Shown one piece after another: positions 1 through 6,537 of a stretch of 9,286 bases of DNA. Below the pieces are notes generated by a model. That model did not search any database. It was not told the DNA's origin and was given only the letters and a program-made list of their open reading frames with translations. The translations under genes were made by a program, and so were the position numbers. The DNA lies in contig CAJWMX010000079.1 in the NCBI GenBank assembly GCA_913043805.1, positions 1 through 9,286 of the forward strand, in the 5' to 3' direction. Numbering within the stretch: the first letter of the stretch is position 1; every line of letters begins with the position of its first letter. This DNA comes from an uncultured Acidobacteriota bacterium (GTDB taxonomy: Bacteria > Acidobacteriota > Vicinamibacteria > Vicinamibacterales > UBA8438).

Positions 1-1801
1 CCCCGGCTACTTCGACGGTCACCTTGAGCAGCTTCTTGGACTTCGGAATCGCCTCGGCGGCCGTCACGCGCGCCACCCGCAGCTCCACCTTCAGGAAGTC
101 GTCGAACGAGACGCGGGGCATCTCCTCGACCGCAGGCGCGGCGGCCGCCTCAGTTGCCGGCGGTTCGGCCGGCGTGGGCGTGTCGACGGCCGGCGCCGGG
201 GACGCCGGTGCATCAGACTCGTTAGTCATCTTCGTCTCTGCTCCTTTCGACGCCGCCTTTCCCCTGGCGGCGGAGGCATCGGCCTCGGTGTCTGTATTCT
301 CGATCCGGGGCCAGAGCGGCGGCCCCTTGATCAGTGCGCGGGGACGACTCGTCCAGGCGGCCTGCGTCGACAGTTCGGTCAACCCCTCCTGCTCGCCCAT
401 TCTTCGAAGAATCTCCGTCGCCGACGAGGGCATGGCCGGCCACAGCAGGATCCCGGCCACCCTGACGGCCTCTGCCGCGTCGAAGAGCACACGGTCGAGT
501 GCGTCCGCCTGGCCCGGATCCTTCGCCAGCGCCCACGGTTCCGACCGCGTAATGTATTCGTTGGTCGCGTCGACCAGTTCGAAGGCCGCGGCCAGCCCGG
601 TGTGGAGCCGATGCTCGTCCATCGCGGCCCGGTAGCGGGTCACGACGTCCGTGGCACGCGCCTCCAGCACCGACGGCACCGAGGCGGGCGCCCTCAGCTG
701 CCCGCCCCGGTATTTGTGCGCCATCACCGCAACCCGGTTCACCAGGTTGCCCAGGTTATTGGCCAGATCGACGTTGTACTGCTCCTCGAAACGCTCCCAC
801 GTGAAGTCGCCATCCTGGCCGAACGCGATCTCCTTGGCGAGGTAGAGCCGGAGCGGATCCGGTCCCAGCCGATCGGCCGCCTCGAGCGGGTCCACACTGG
901 TGCCGAGCGACTTGCTCATCTTCTGGCCCTGCCAGTGCACCCACCCGTGGCCAAAGACCTGCGTCGGAAGCGCAACGCCGGCGCTCATGAGCATCGCTGG
1001 CCAGACCACGGTATGAAACCGGGTGATGTCCTTCCCGACCACGTGCAACTGGGCCGGCCACCAGCGCTCGAACAGCGCATCGTCGGTGCCATAGCCGACC
1101 GCCGCGATGTAGTTGATCAGCGCGTCGAACCACACATAGACGACACTCGAGGGATCGAATGGCAGCGGGATACCCCAGCTTTGCCCGGTACGGCTGATCG
1201 AGATGTCTTCCAGCCCGCCCTCGAGCAGCTTGAGCATCTCGTTGCGACGCACGTCCGGCTGCAGGAACTCGGGGTGGGCCTGATAGTGGGCCAGCAACGG
1301 GTCCCGGTAGCGAGACAAGCGGAAGAAGTGATTCTTCTCCTTGATCCAGTCCGGCTTCTTCGTCGGGTGGACCGGGCAACAGCCGTCCACGAGATCCTTG
1401 TCCTGTTTGAATGCCTCGCAGGAGACGCAGTACCAGCCTTCGTACTCGCCCTCGTAGAGATCGCCCGCATCGGCGATTCGCTGCACGAGGGTGGTGACCG
1501 CGACCCGATGGCGATCCTCGGTGGTCCGGATGAAATCATCGAACGAGATGTCGAGCTTCGCCCAGGCCTCTCGGAATACCTGCTCCATCTCGTCGCAGAA
1601 GGCGATCGGCTCGAGCCCCAGCTCCTTGGCCCGCTGATACACATTCTGGGAGTGCTCGTCGTTGCCCATGACGAACCAGGTCGGAGTCCCGCACAGGCGG
1701 CGGTACCGCGCGATCACGTCGGCGGTGACCTTTTCGTAGGCGGTCCCCAGATGGGGGCGACTGTTGACGTAGTCGATGGCCGTGGTGAGATAGAATCCCA
1801 C
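1..1801 (-). CDS. metG: Methionyl-tRNA synthetase with C-terminal tRNA-binding domain (3' end outside window)
   Basis: Charges tRNA-Met with methionine in the cytoplasm. I read 600 uninterrupted codons from a GTG at 1799-1801; the gene continues past position 1. The class I nucleotide-binding motif is HLGT at residues 17-20 (the usual HIGH with Thr last), with GNDEHSQ soon after. A zinc knuckle follows (YCVSC, then CCPVH), and KMSKS is at residues 294-298. The anticodon-binding helical part runs to about residue 500. An Ala/Pro/Glu-rich linker (about 505-560) leads into a Trbp111/CsaA-like tRNA-binding domain beginning near residue 563 (FDDFLKVELRVARV), which is cut by the window edge. The start is set by homology (GFYLTTAIDYVN is the usual N-terminus) and by a GGAG 8 nt upstream. 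It overlaps the larC stop by one base (TAGTG), which suggests translational coupling. The family call is secure. Confidence 0.96.
   Translation of the reverse strand, partial: MGFYLTTAIDYVNSRPHLGTAYEKVTADVIARYRRLCGTPTWFVMGNDEHSQNVYQRAKELGLEPIAFCDEMEQVFREAWAKLDISFDDFIRTTEDRHRVAVTTLVQRIADAGDLYEGEYEGWYCVSCEAFKQDKDLVDGCCPVHPTKKPDWIKEKNHFFRLSRYRDPLLAHYQAHPEFLQPDVRRNEMLKLLEGGLEDISISRTGQSWGIPLPFDPSSVVYVWFDALINYIAAVGYGTDDALFERWWPAQLHVVGKDITRFHTVVWPAMLMSAGVALPTQVFGHGWVHWQGQKMSKSLGTSVDPLEAADRLGPDPLRLYLAKEIAFGQDGDFTWERFEEQYNVDLANNLGNLVNRVAVMAHKYRGGQLRAPASVPSVLEARATDVVTRYRAAMDEHRLHTGLAAAFELVDATNEYITRSEPWALAKDPGQADALDRVLFDAAEAVRVAGILLWPAMPSSATEILRRMGEQEGLTELSTQAAWTSRPRALIKGPPLWPRIENTDTEADASAARGKAASKGAETKMTNESDAPASPAPAVDTPTPAEPPATEAAAAPAVEEMPRVSFDDFLKVELRVARVTAAEAIPKSKKLLKVTVEVAG
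227..247 (-). promoter_or_regulatory. Internal Shine-Dalgarno plus ATG inside the metG linker
   Basis: Within metG, an AAAGGAG (complement of 241-247) lies 11 nt upstream of an in-frame ATG (227-229, residue 525). The ATG sits at the start of the low-complexity linker that precedes the tRNA-binding domain. It could initiate a free C-terminal tRNA-binding protein, or be a relic of a former separate gene. The motif is seen directly; its function is inference, and the spacing is a little longer than ideal. Confidence 0.3.
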
Positions 1802-2997
1802 TATTCTTTCTCCGTCGTGCCCGCCCGATAGGCCTGCACCGCCGCGGCTTGCACCGCTTTGACCGACACATCATGCGCGTCGGCCTGACGGACACAGTCG
1901 TCGAACTCGGGCGAGACATTCATCACGGCGTCACCTCGGCGCGCCACCTTGCACCGGATCTCGCCGAATGGCGTCACCACCGGGACGAGGCTTCGTTGGA
2001 GCAGATCGCGGGTCATCTCGCTCCATCGCAAGCCGATGGTCGTCGAATCCCGGAACAGCACGTCCGCCACCGCTTGCCGCACCGCCGGCGGCGCCAGGAC
2101 CGTCACCAGCGTCCCCGGCCGGTTCTTCTTCATCTGTACCGCGGTATAGAACACCTCAACCGCCCCGGCGGCATACAGACGCTCCATCAGCACGCCGAAC
2201 AGGCGCGGATCCATGTCGTCCACTTCACACTCGACGACCACGATCCGTTCGGTGTCGGCCGCCGTTGCGGTCTCCCCCACCAGGACGCGCAACACGTTGG
2301 GATGCCCCTTCGGATTCCGTGTACCCGCGCCGTACCCGATCTGGCTGACCTGCATCGGCGGCAGATCGCCATACTCGGTGGCGAACTCGGTCAGGAGGAG
2401 CGCTCCGGTCGGGGTGAGCTTCTCTCCTGGCGGTCCCGCGGCATAGATCGGCGCTCCGGCGACGAGCGCGGTGGTGGCCGGCGCCGGCACCGGCAGGGTC
2501 CCGTGCTCGCACTCGACCGTCCCGCTTCCCACGTTGATGGGCGACGCCACGACCCGCTCAGCGCCGAACCACTCGAGGGCGAACACCCCCCCGACGATGT
2601 CGACAATCGAGTCGAGCGCGCCGACCTCGTGAAGGTGGACCTTCTCGACCGGCATCTGGTGGATCTCGGCCTCGGCTTCAGCCAGCCTGGTGAACAGTCG
2701 ATTCGCCCGAGCCTTGGTCTGGTCGCCGAGGGCCGCCCGGTCCACCAGTTTGCGGATCCCCGACAGATGTCGGTGACGATGCCCCGTCTCTGGCGCTCGT
2801 TCCACCACCGTGAACTTGGTCGCCGCCACACCAGACCGATCGACCCGCTCCACCTCGACCCGGCACTCGTCGTCAAGCGCCAGGCTCCCCAGCGCCGCTT
2901 CCAGGGCATCGAACGGCAGACCGGCATCGAGCAGAGCGCCGATGACCATGTCACCGGAGGCGCCGGAGAAGCAGTCCAGATACAGCACGCGGCCCAC
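1801..2997 (-). CDS. larC: LarC, nickel-pincer cofactor biosynthesis protein (NPN nickel insertase)
   Basis: LarC inserts nickel into pyridinium-3,5-bisthiocarboxylic acid mononucleotide in a CTP-dependent reaction, the last step in making the NPN cofactor of lactate racemase and related LarA enzymes. The 398-residue product shows the family hallmarks: YLDCFSGASGDM at 6-17, a His cluster (HRHRHLSG) at 73-80, VHLHEVGALDSIVDIVG at 120-136, a Pro-rich stretch at 169-174, and the C-terminal domain from about 252 with EVDDMDPR and MKKNRPGTL. In Lactobacillus plantarum the two halves are joined by programmed frameshifting; here they form one frame. The start is GTG (2995-2997), with GGGGAG 9 nt upstream (3007-3012), 2 nt after the radC stop. 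It ends in TAG, which overlaps the metG start. No larA, larB or larE is in the window, so the client enzyme is unknown. Confidence 0.93.
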   Translation of the reverse strand: MGRVLYLDCFSGASGDMVIGALLDAGLPFDALEAALGSLALDDECRVEVERVDRSGVAATKFTVVERAPETGHRHRHLSGIRKLVDRAALGDQTKARANRLFTRLAEAEAEIHQMPVEKVHLHEVGALDSIVDIVGGVFALEWFGAERVVASPINVGSGTVECEHGTLPVPAPATTALVAGAPIYAAGPPGEKLTPTGALLLTEFATEYGDLPPMQVSQIGYGAGTRNPKGHPNVLRVLVGETATAADTERIVVVECEVDDMDPRLFGVLMERLYAAGAVEVFYTAVQMKKNRPGTLVTVLAPPAVRQAVADVLFRDSTTIGLRWSEMTRDLLQRSLVPVVTPFGEIRCKVARRGDAVMNVSPEFDDCVRQADAHDVSVKAVQAAAVQAYRAGTTEKE

Positions 2998-2999
2998 CG

Positions 3000-3668
3000 T
3001 CAGATACTCCCCATCTCCCGAAAACTGCAGTAGCGGGCATCGGCCAGGACCAGGTGGTCGATGACCTCGATACCCATCAGGCGTCCCGCCTCGACCAGCC
3101 GGTGGGTCAACGCCGCGTCCTCCTTCGCCGGGGTCGGATCCCCCGAAGGATGGTTGTATAACTGCACGATGGCCGCGGCACCGGCAGCCGCTGCTTCCCG
3201 GAACACTTCCCGCGGGTGCACCAGGCTGGCATCAAGCGTTCCGACCGAGAGCAGCGCCGTCTTCAGCACCCGATGCTTGGTGTCCAGCAGTAAGATCCCG
3301 AACTGCTCGACCGCACGCACTCCGAACGCGGGCAACAGATACCCGGCCACGTCGCGTGGTGACGTGAGACGGGAGCGTTCGGCCGGAGGCCGACAGAGGG
3401 TCCGCCGCCCCAGTTCGACGACCGCCAGAATCTGTGACGCCTTGACTGCCCCGATGCCACGGAGCCGTCCGAGGTCGGTGCGAGACTGCCGGGTAAGCCC
3501 ATACAGGCCCCCGACCGCCTCGAGGACCGCATTCGCCACCTCGATCGCACTCGCCGCCCGATGCCCCTAGCCCAGGATCACGGCCAGGAGTTCGTTGTCG
3601 CCCAGACCGGATGGCCCGAGACGGTCGAGCTTCTCGCGGGGTCGGTCGTGAGGAGCGAGTAGCTTCAT
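3000..3668 (-). pseudogene. radC: RadC-family (UPF0758, JAB/MPN) protein, interrupted by an in-frame amber codon
   Basis: Full-length RadC homology runs from ATG 3666-3668 to TGA 3000-3002, 222 coding positions, a normal RadC length. Codon 34 is TAG (3567-3569), inside the conserved N-terminal segment: DRPREKL, then NELLAVILG, stop, then G and ASAIEVANAVLEAVGG. The frame on both sides is the same, so this is a point nonsense change and not a frameshift. The HhH motif (LRGIGAVKASQI) and the MPN domain are otherwise intact. An alternative product of 179 residues could start at GTG 3537-3539, 27 nt after the amber, but it has only a poor ribosome site and lacks the conserved N-terminus. The JAMM motif is also altered: Tyr171 replaces the first His of HNH and Ala181 replaces the Ser, while His173 and Asp184 remain. 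RadC's role is uncertain even where intact. Family call sure; pseudogene status likely, though a sequencing error or reinitiation is possible. Confidence 0.8.
3567..3569 (-). other. In-frame TAG at codon 34 of radC
   Basis: The codon after LAVILG reads TAG and the next is GGG; RadC proteins usually have G-[ST]-G here. A single C-to-A change from TCG (Ser) would produce it. TAG also ends larC (1801-1803) and the barrel gene (4634-4636), so it is an ordinary stop in this organism and reassignment is unlikely. Confidence 0.9.
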
Positions 3669-3669
3669 C

Positions 3670-3716
3670 GTACCACAGGCCCGTTGCGGTCTCCGGACCG
3701 CAACGGGCCGTGGTAC
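3670..3716. repeat. Near-perfect 47-nt inverted repeat (stem-loop) directly before radC
   Basis: The left arm (3670-3691, 22 nt) and right arm (3696-3716, 21 nt) are complementary except for one bulged base, around a 4-nt loop (3692-3695). In a plus-strand transcript the loop is UCCG closed by C-G, a member of the very stable UNCG tetraloop class; in the minus-strand transcript it is CGGA. No T-run follows on either strand, so it is not a classical intrinsic terminator. On the minus strand the stem ends one base before the radC ATG, so any ribosome site for that ATG would lie inside the stem. It could be a transcription boundary after dapF, an mRNA-stability element, a protein-binding palindrome or a dispersed palindromic repeat. 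Confidence 0.85.
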
Positions 3717-3724
3717 TGCTATGC

Positions 3725-3751
3725 AAGAACCGTCCGAACGGGGAGGGACGG
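3725..3751 (-). terminator. Weak terminator-like hairpin downstream of dapF
   Basis: On the minus strand, CCGTCC (complement of 3746-3751) pairs with GGACGG (complement of 3730-3735) across a 10-nt loop and is followed at once by TTCTT. The stem has only 6 bp and the T-run is interrupted, so this is a tentative terminator for the dapF-side operon. The rest of the 139-nt gap (3669-3807) holds the large inverted repeat and a 5-bp mini-hairpin at 3766-3780. I see no convincing promoter in it. Confidence 0.3.
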
Positions 3752-3807
3752 GGGCCGCTCCAGGTACGCAAAAGATGCGTGGCGAGGCGCGTCCTCACGG
3801 CGCGACT

Positions 3808-4596
3808 TCAGCCGTCCCAGCGCCCCGTGAAGACGATTTCCGCCCATCCGGTGAGCCGAATCGCCGCGTCCTCCCAGACCACCCGCTGCACTCCCCCCGG
3901 CGACTCGACGTCCAGTGCTCGCGCCGCGCCGCCGAACACCGCCGCGGCCACGCCACTGGCGCAGGCACCGGTCCCCGACGCTTCAGTCGGTCCGACGCCA
4001 CGCTCCCAGATCAGGATGCGGATGTGGGAGGGCGTCACCACCTCGACCAGCTCGACATTGGTCCCCTGCGGATACGCCTCGTGCACCGCCAGCGCGGCGC
4101 CCAGATCATGCAGCCGCTCCTCGGTCAGCGGCCCACCGAGCACGATGCACTGCGGGTTGCCGACCGAGAGCTCGACAACGTCCACCGGTACGCCGGCCAC
4201 CTCCAGCGTCCGCTGAGCGAGGCCGCTCGGAGGCGGCATGGCCGCTTCGAAGGTCCATCGCGGTTCGTTGACCTCCAGCTTCCGCAGCGCGATGGGCCCG
4301 GCATCCGTCTCGACCTGCAGTTCGTCCAGTTCGGGCCGATCGCGAGCCACGACCGCTGCCAGACACCGGACCGCGTTGCCCGAAACCTCCGCCACGCCAC
4401 CGTCCGCGTTGTAAAGCACCATCCGACTCCCGGCTGGAGTCGGCGCGTGCAGCACCAGACCGTCGCCGCCTGCTCCGGCGTGGCGCGCGCACATCGCCCG
4501 CGCGAGACCGGCCCGCTCGTCGGGCTGGGTCTGGTCGATCGGCGCGAAGAGGAAATCATTCCCGTAGGCGTGTGCCTTGATGAGATCGATGGGCAT
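3808..4596 (-). CDS. dapF: Diaminopimelate epimerase-family protein with Ser at both catalytic Cys positions
   Basis: DapF interconverts LL- and meso-diaminopimelate, the last step before meso-DAP is used for lysine and peptidoglycan. The 262-residue protein keeps the DapF fold signature: GNDF (12-15), YNADG (62-66), SGNAVRC (72-78), GNPQC (146-150), a TN pair at 179-180, and ERGVGPTEASGTGAC (198-212). Substrate-binding Asn13, Asn63, Asn147, Asn180, Glu198 and Arg199 align with known ligands. However, both thiols of the two-base mechanism (Cys73 and Cys217 in E. coli numbering) are Ser here: Ser72 (TCG at 4381-4383) and Ser207 (TCG at 3976-3978). The usual GNPH is GNPQ. Cys78 and Cys212 are nearby, but they correspond to secondary cysteines also present in E. 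coli. It may be a divergent DapF subfamily or a different isomerase. ATG at 4594-4596 with a weak GAG 7 nt upstream. Fold sure; exact reaction less sure. Confidence 0.85.
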   Translation of the reverse strand: MPIDLIKAHAYGNDFLFAPIDQTQPDERAGLARAMCARHAGAGGDGLVLHAPTPAGSRMVLYNADGGVAEVSGNAVRCLAAVVARDRPELDELQVETDAGPIALRKLEVNEPRWTFEAAMPPPSGLAQRTLEVAGVPVDVVELSVGNPQCIVLGGPLTEERLHDLGAALAVHEAYPQGTNVELVEVVTPSHIRILIWERGVGPTEASGTGACASGVAAAVFGGAARALDVESPGGVQRVVWEDAAIRLTGWAEIVFTGRWDG

Positions 4597-4615
4597 TCGG
4601 AATCTCGATCAGAAA

Positions 4616-4630
4616 ACAGGAGACAGGAGA
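4616..4630 (-). repeat. Two-copy 7-bp tandem repeat between the barrel gene and dapF
   Basis: ACAGGAG occurs twice in a row (4616-4622 and 4623-4629) in the 37-nt spacer upstream of dapF, read as CTCCTGT repeats on the coding strand and followed by TTTTCTGATC. It could be a local slippage product or a fragment of a dispersed intergenic motif. No function can be assigned. Confidence 0.4.
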
Positions 4631-4633
4631 CGA

Positions 4634-5473
4634 CTACGGATTCGCCAGCGTGGTCAGGGGACTCGCAAACACCCACGTCAGGCCGCCGGTCACCCCGACC
4701 CGCGGGTCGTCTGACGTGAAGCCCGCATACAACCCGCCATCGAGCCGCACCGAGCCACGAGTGTAGCGGAGGCCGAACGTCATCCGGCCTCCCGTCTGGT
4801 CGCCCGACTTGCCGTTGACCTCGGCCACCACCTCGGTGCCCTGGTAGAGGGCACGCGCTAGCGACAACCCGTATGTCAGCACGTCGTCCTGCCGCTCACC
4901 CCGTACCGGATCGGTCAGGATGCCGAGGCCGACATTGCCGACGATACGCACCGATTGGATCGTCTTCCCCACGAGGAGCGACTGAAAGAAGTCCATCGTG
5001 TCGAGCCCCAGCCCGCTCTCGTTGGTCGCCATCGGCAAGCGAGTCGCGAAGCGCAGCGCGATGCCGGGGCGCCGCGCACGCTCGGACACGAACTTCACCT
5101 TCGCGCCAATCACGATGTCGTCGAACCCACTTGTCGTACTACCCGTCGCCCGCACCTGGTCAGAAAGGACGGCCGGAAAGCGGTCGGTGATGTCCAGGCG
5201 GCTGCGAGAGAGCCCATCCAGTTGAATCTCGGCAAGGTCGCCCATCCCGAAGCTCAGCCCGATCTGCGGTCCCCGCAACAGGTTGCCCTCGAGCCCGGAG
5301 AACGGGAACGGATGGTCCCAGGAGTGATCGATGCCCGTCTCCAGCAGAATGAGGCCGTCCCCGTTCGGCTCAGGGTCTTCGGTCAACAGCGGCCGCTGCT
5401 GCGCCTCGGCCGGCGCCACGCTCATCACCAGGGCCGTCACCACCCCTGCCATCCATCTCGAGCCTCTTGTCAT
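4634..5473 (-). CDS. Secreted outer-membrane beta-barrel protein, transporter/phenol MetA-like
   Basis: The product has 279 residues from the ATG at 5471-5473. That start is preferred over one 69 nt further upstream because a GTGAGG lies 6 nt before it (5480-5485) and because it gives a clean signal peptide: basic MTRGSR, then a hydrophobic core MAGVVTALVMSVA, then PAEA with likely cleavage before QQRP. The mature protein begins RPLLTEDPEPNGDG. It then alternates short polar and hydrophobic segments typical of beta strands (GPQIGLSFGMGDLAEIQLDG, DDIVIGAKVKFV, GIALRFATRLP, VRIVGNVGLGIL, RMTFGLRYT, VRLDGGLYAGF). This resembles proteins annotated as transporter or MetA-pathway phenol degradation family. 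It has no typical C-terminal aromatic residue. The substrate is unknown. Its first 104 nt overlap the upstream CPBP frame, and it ends in TAG 37 nt before dapF. Confidence 0.7.
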   Translation of the reverse strand: MTRGSRWMAGVVTALVMSVAPAEAQQRPLLTEDPEPNGDGLILLETGIDHSWDHPFPFSGLEGNLLRGPQIGLSFGMGDLAEIQLDGLSRSRLDITDRFPAVLSDQVRATGSTTSGFDDIVIGAKVKFVSERARRPGIALRFATRLPMATNESGLGLDTMDFFQSLLVGKTIQSVRIVGNVGLGILTDPVRGERQDDVLTYGLSLARALYQGTEVVAEVNGKSGDQTGGRMTFGLRYTRGSVRLDGGLYAGFTSDDPRVGVTGGLTWVFASPLTTLANP

Positions 5474-6017
5474 CCTCGTCCTCACCTGTGTCCCTTCGGA
5501 TATATCCGATGGCCGCCGCGTCATACACGGCGTGCGCGACAATCGGCACCAGCAGCCCGCCCGTGACCATCGCCAGCGCCCCGAGTCCCAGACCCATCAC
5601 GCCCGCCCACAGTCCGAAGGCGAGCGACGTCGGTCCGCCAATGTGGGCCAGTCCGAACAGGAGACTGGCCACGAGCAGCCCCCACTCCCCCTGCACCGCT
5701 CCCCGAAACAGCAACTCTTCGCCGATGCCAGCCGCGAGACTGACGCCGAGGATCTCCACCATCGAAACCTGGGCGAACAGCGGTCGGAGGGTCTCCCGAT
5801 ACAAAGTACGGATCTGGCGAACCGGCCCAACCGGCGGCGCCAACCGGAGCATCCCGTAGTTCAGCACGCCGAGCACCACGGCGGCCAGCACACCCACCGC
5901 CAGGCCGCGTCCCACTGGGCCAAACTCGAGCGACAGGCCGCGCCACCGGATCCAGACGAGCGCCACGGCGGCCAACAGGCCCTCCCCGATGAGCGACACC
6001 GTCAGCAATCGGCTCAC
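5370..6017 (-). CDS. CPBP-family intramembrane metalloprotease (CAAX protease/bacteriocin-processing type)
   Basis: Polytopic inner-membrane protein of 215 residues with the three CPBP/Abi motifs in order: GEELLFRG (99-106, EExxxR), FGLAHIG (121-127, FxxxH) and PIVAHAVYD (158-166, HxxxD). Hydrophobic spans lie near 6-22, 37-57, 86-98, 113-127, 131-150 and 153-165. Family members include eukaryotic-type CAAX prenyl proteases and bacteriocin self-immunity proteins; the substrate here is unknown. The start is GTG 6015-6017, with GAGG 6 nt upstream (6024-6027) that includes part of the dtd stop codon. After about residue 175 the protein turns into a Gly/Asp/Arg/Ala-rich, charged tail with no family character. 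That tail is the alternative-frame reading of the next gene's signal peptide, which suggests a lost native stop. Confidence 0.85.
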   Translation of the reverse strand: MSRLLTVSLIGEGLLAAVALVWIRWRGLSLEFGPVGRGLAVGVLAAVVLGVLNYGMLRLAPPVGPVRQIRTLYRETLRPLFAQVSMVEILGVSLAAGIGEELLFRGAVQGEWGLLVASLLFGLAHIGGPTSLAFGLWAGVMGLGLGALAMVTGGLLVPIVAHAVYDAAAIGYIRRDTGEDEDDKRLEMDGRGGDGPGDERGAGRGAAAAAVDRRP

Positions 6018-6025
6018 GACGGGCC

Positions 6026-6475
6026 TCAGAATGCCTTTCCGCTGTCGAGCAGGATCGTGACCGGACCGTCGTTGACCGACTCAACCGCCATGTGGGCCTG
6101 GAAGCGCCCCCACGACACGGGTACGCCAAGCGCCACGAGCGCCGAGCCGAGACGCTCGTAGGTCGCCTTGGCATATGCGGGTGACGCCGCGTGATCGAAC
6201 GATGGTCGACGCCCCCGCCGGCAATCACCGTAGAGGGTGAACTGCGACACCAGCAGCACGGCGCCGCCCGCATCGATCACCGATCGGCTGAAGCGCCCGG
6301 CTTCGTCCTCGAAGATGCGGAGTCCGGCGATCTTGCGGGCCAGATAGTCCACCGCGGCGTCTTCGTCGTCCTCGGCCACACCGACATAGACGAGCAGGCC
6401 CGTCTCGATGGTCCCGACCACTTCCGCCTCGACCGTGATGCTCGCTGATCGCACCCGTTGCACCACGGCGCGCAT
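6026..6475 (-). CDS. dtd: D-aminoacyl-tRNA deacylase
   Basis: Dtd hydrolyses D-amino acids (and Gly mischarged on tRNA-Ala) from tRNA, acting as a homodimer in the cytoplasm. The 149-residue product has the family's usual length. It shows the N-terminal MRAVVQRVRSASITV, the LARKIAGLRIFED helix region, the catalytic SQFTLYGD (77-84) followed by RRGRRPSF, and the cross-subunit Gly-cisPro motif NDGPVT (135-140). ATG at 6473-6475 has AGGGG 5 nt upstream (6481-6485). It lies 62 nt after ttcA and 8 nt before the CPBP gene. Nothing is missing from the active site. Confidence 0.95.
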   Translation of the reverse strand: MRAVVQRVRSASITVEAEVVGTIETGLLVYVGVAEDDEDAAVDYLARKIAGLRIFEDEAGRFSRSVIDAGGAVLLVSQFTLYGDCRRGRRPSFDHAASPAYAKATYERLGSALVALGVPVSWGRFQAHMAVESVNDGPVTILLDSGKAF

Positions 6476-6537
6476 CAGTGCCCCTGGCGGAACCGAGTCT
6501 GCGGACGTGGCAGGGGGTTGAACACGACAGGAACGGG

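Noticed and set aside
1739..1753. MetRS HLGT in place of HIGH as a defective active site
   Set aside because: The fourth position of this motif varies in several MetRS lineages (Ser or Thr), and the rest of the enzyme is intact.
602..1831. 409-codon plus-strand reading frame opposite metG
   Set aside because: It is antisense to clear MetRS coding sequence, is rich in Arg/His/Pro/Val/Leu without domain character, and is the usual high-GC shadow frame.
1849..3033. 394-codon plus-strand reading frame opposite larC
   Set aside because: It lies entirely antisense to well-supported LarC, and its composition (His/Arg-rich) is that of a complement frame.
3567..3569. Amber recoding (pyrrolysine-like or suppressor) in radC
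   Set aside because: larC and the barrel gene terminate at TAG, and no supporting genes are visible; a point nonsense change is simpler.
3766..3780. 5-bp stem mini-hairpin as a terminator
   Set aside because: The stem is too short and no T-run follows it on either strand.
3721..4719. 332-codon plus-strand frame opposite dapF
   Set aside because: Antisense to DapF with no recognisable motif; the Arg/Pro/His-rich composition indicates a shadow.
5474..5542. Longer start for the beta-barrel protein
   Set aside because: It would bury the signal peptide behind 23 polar residues and deepen the overlap with the CPBP gene; the internal ATG has a good Shine-Dalgarno and a clean signal peptide.
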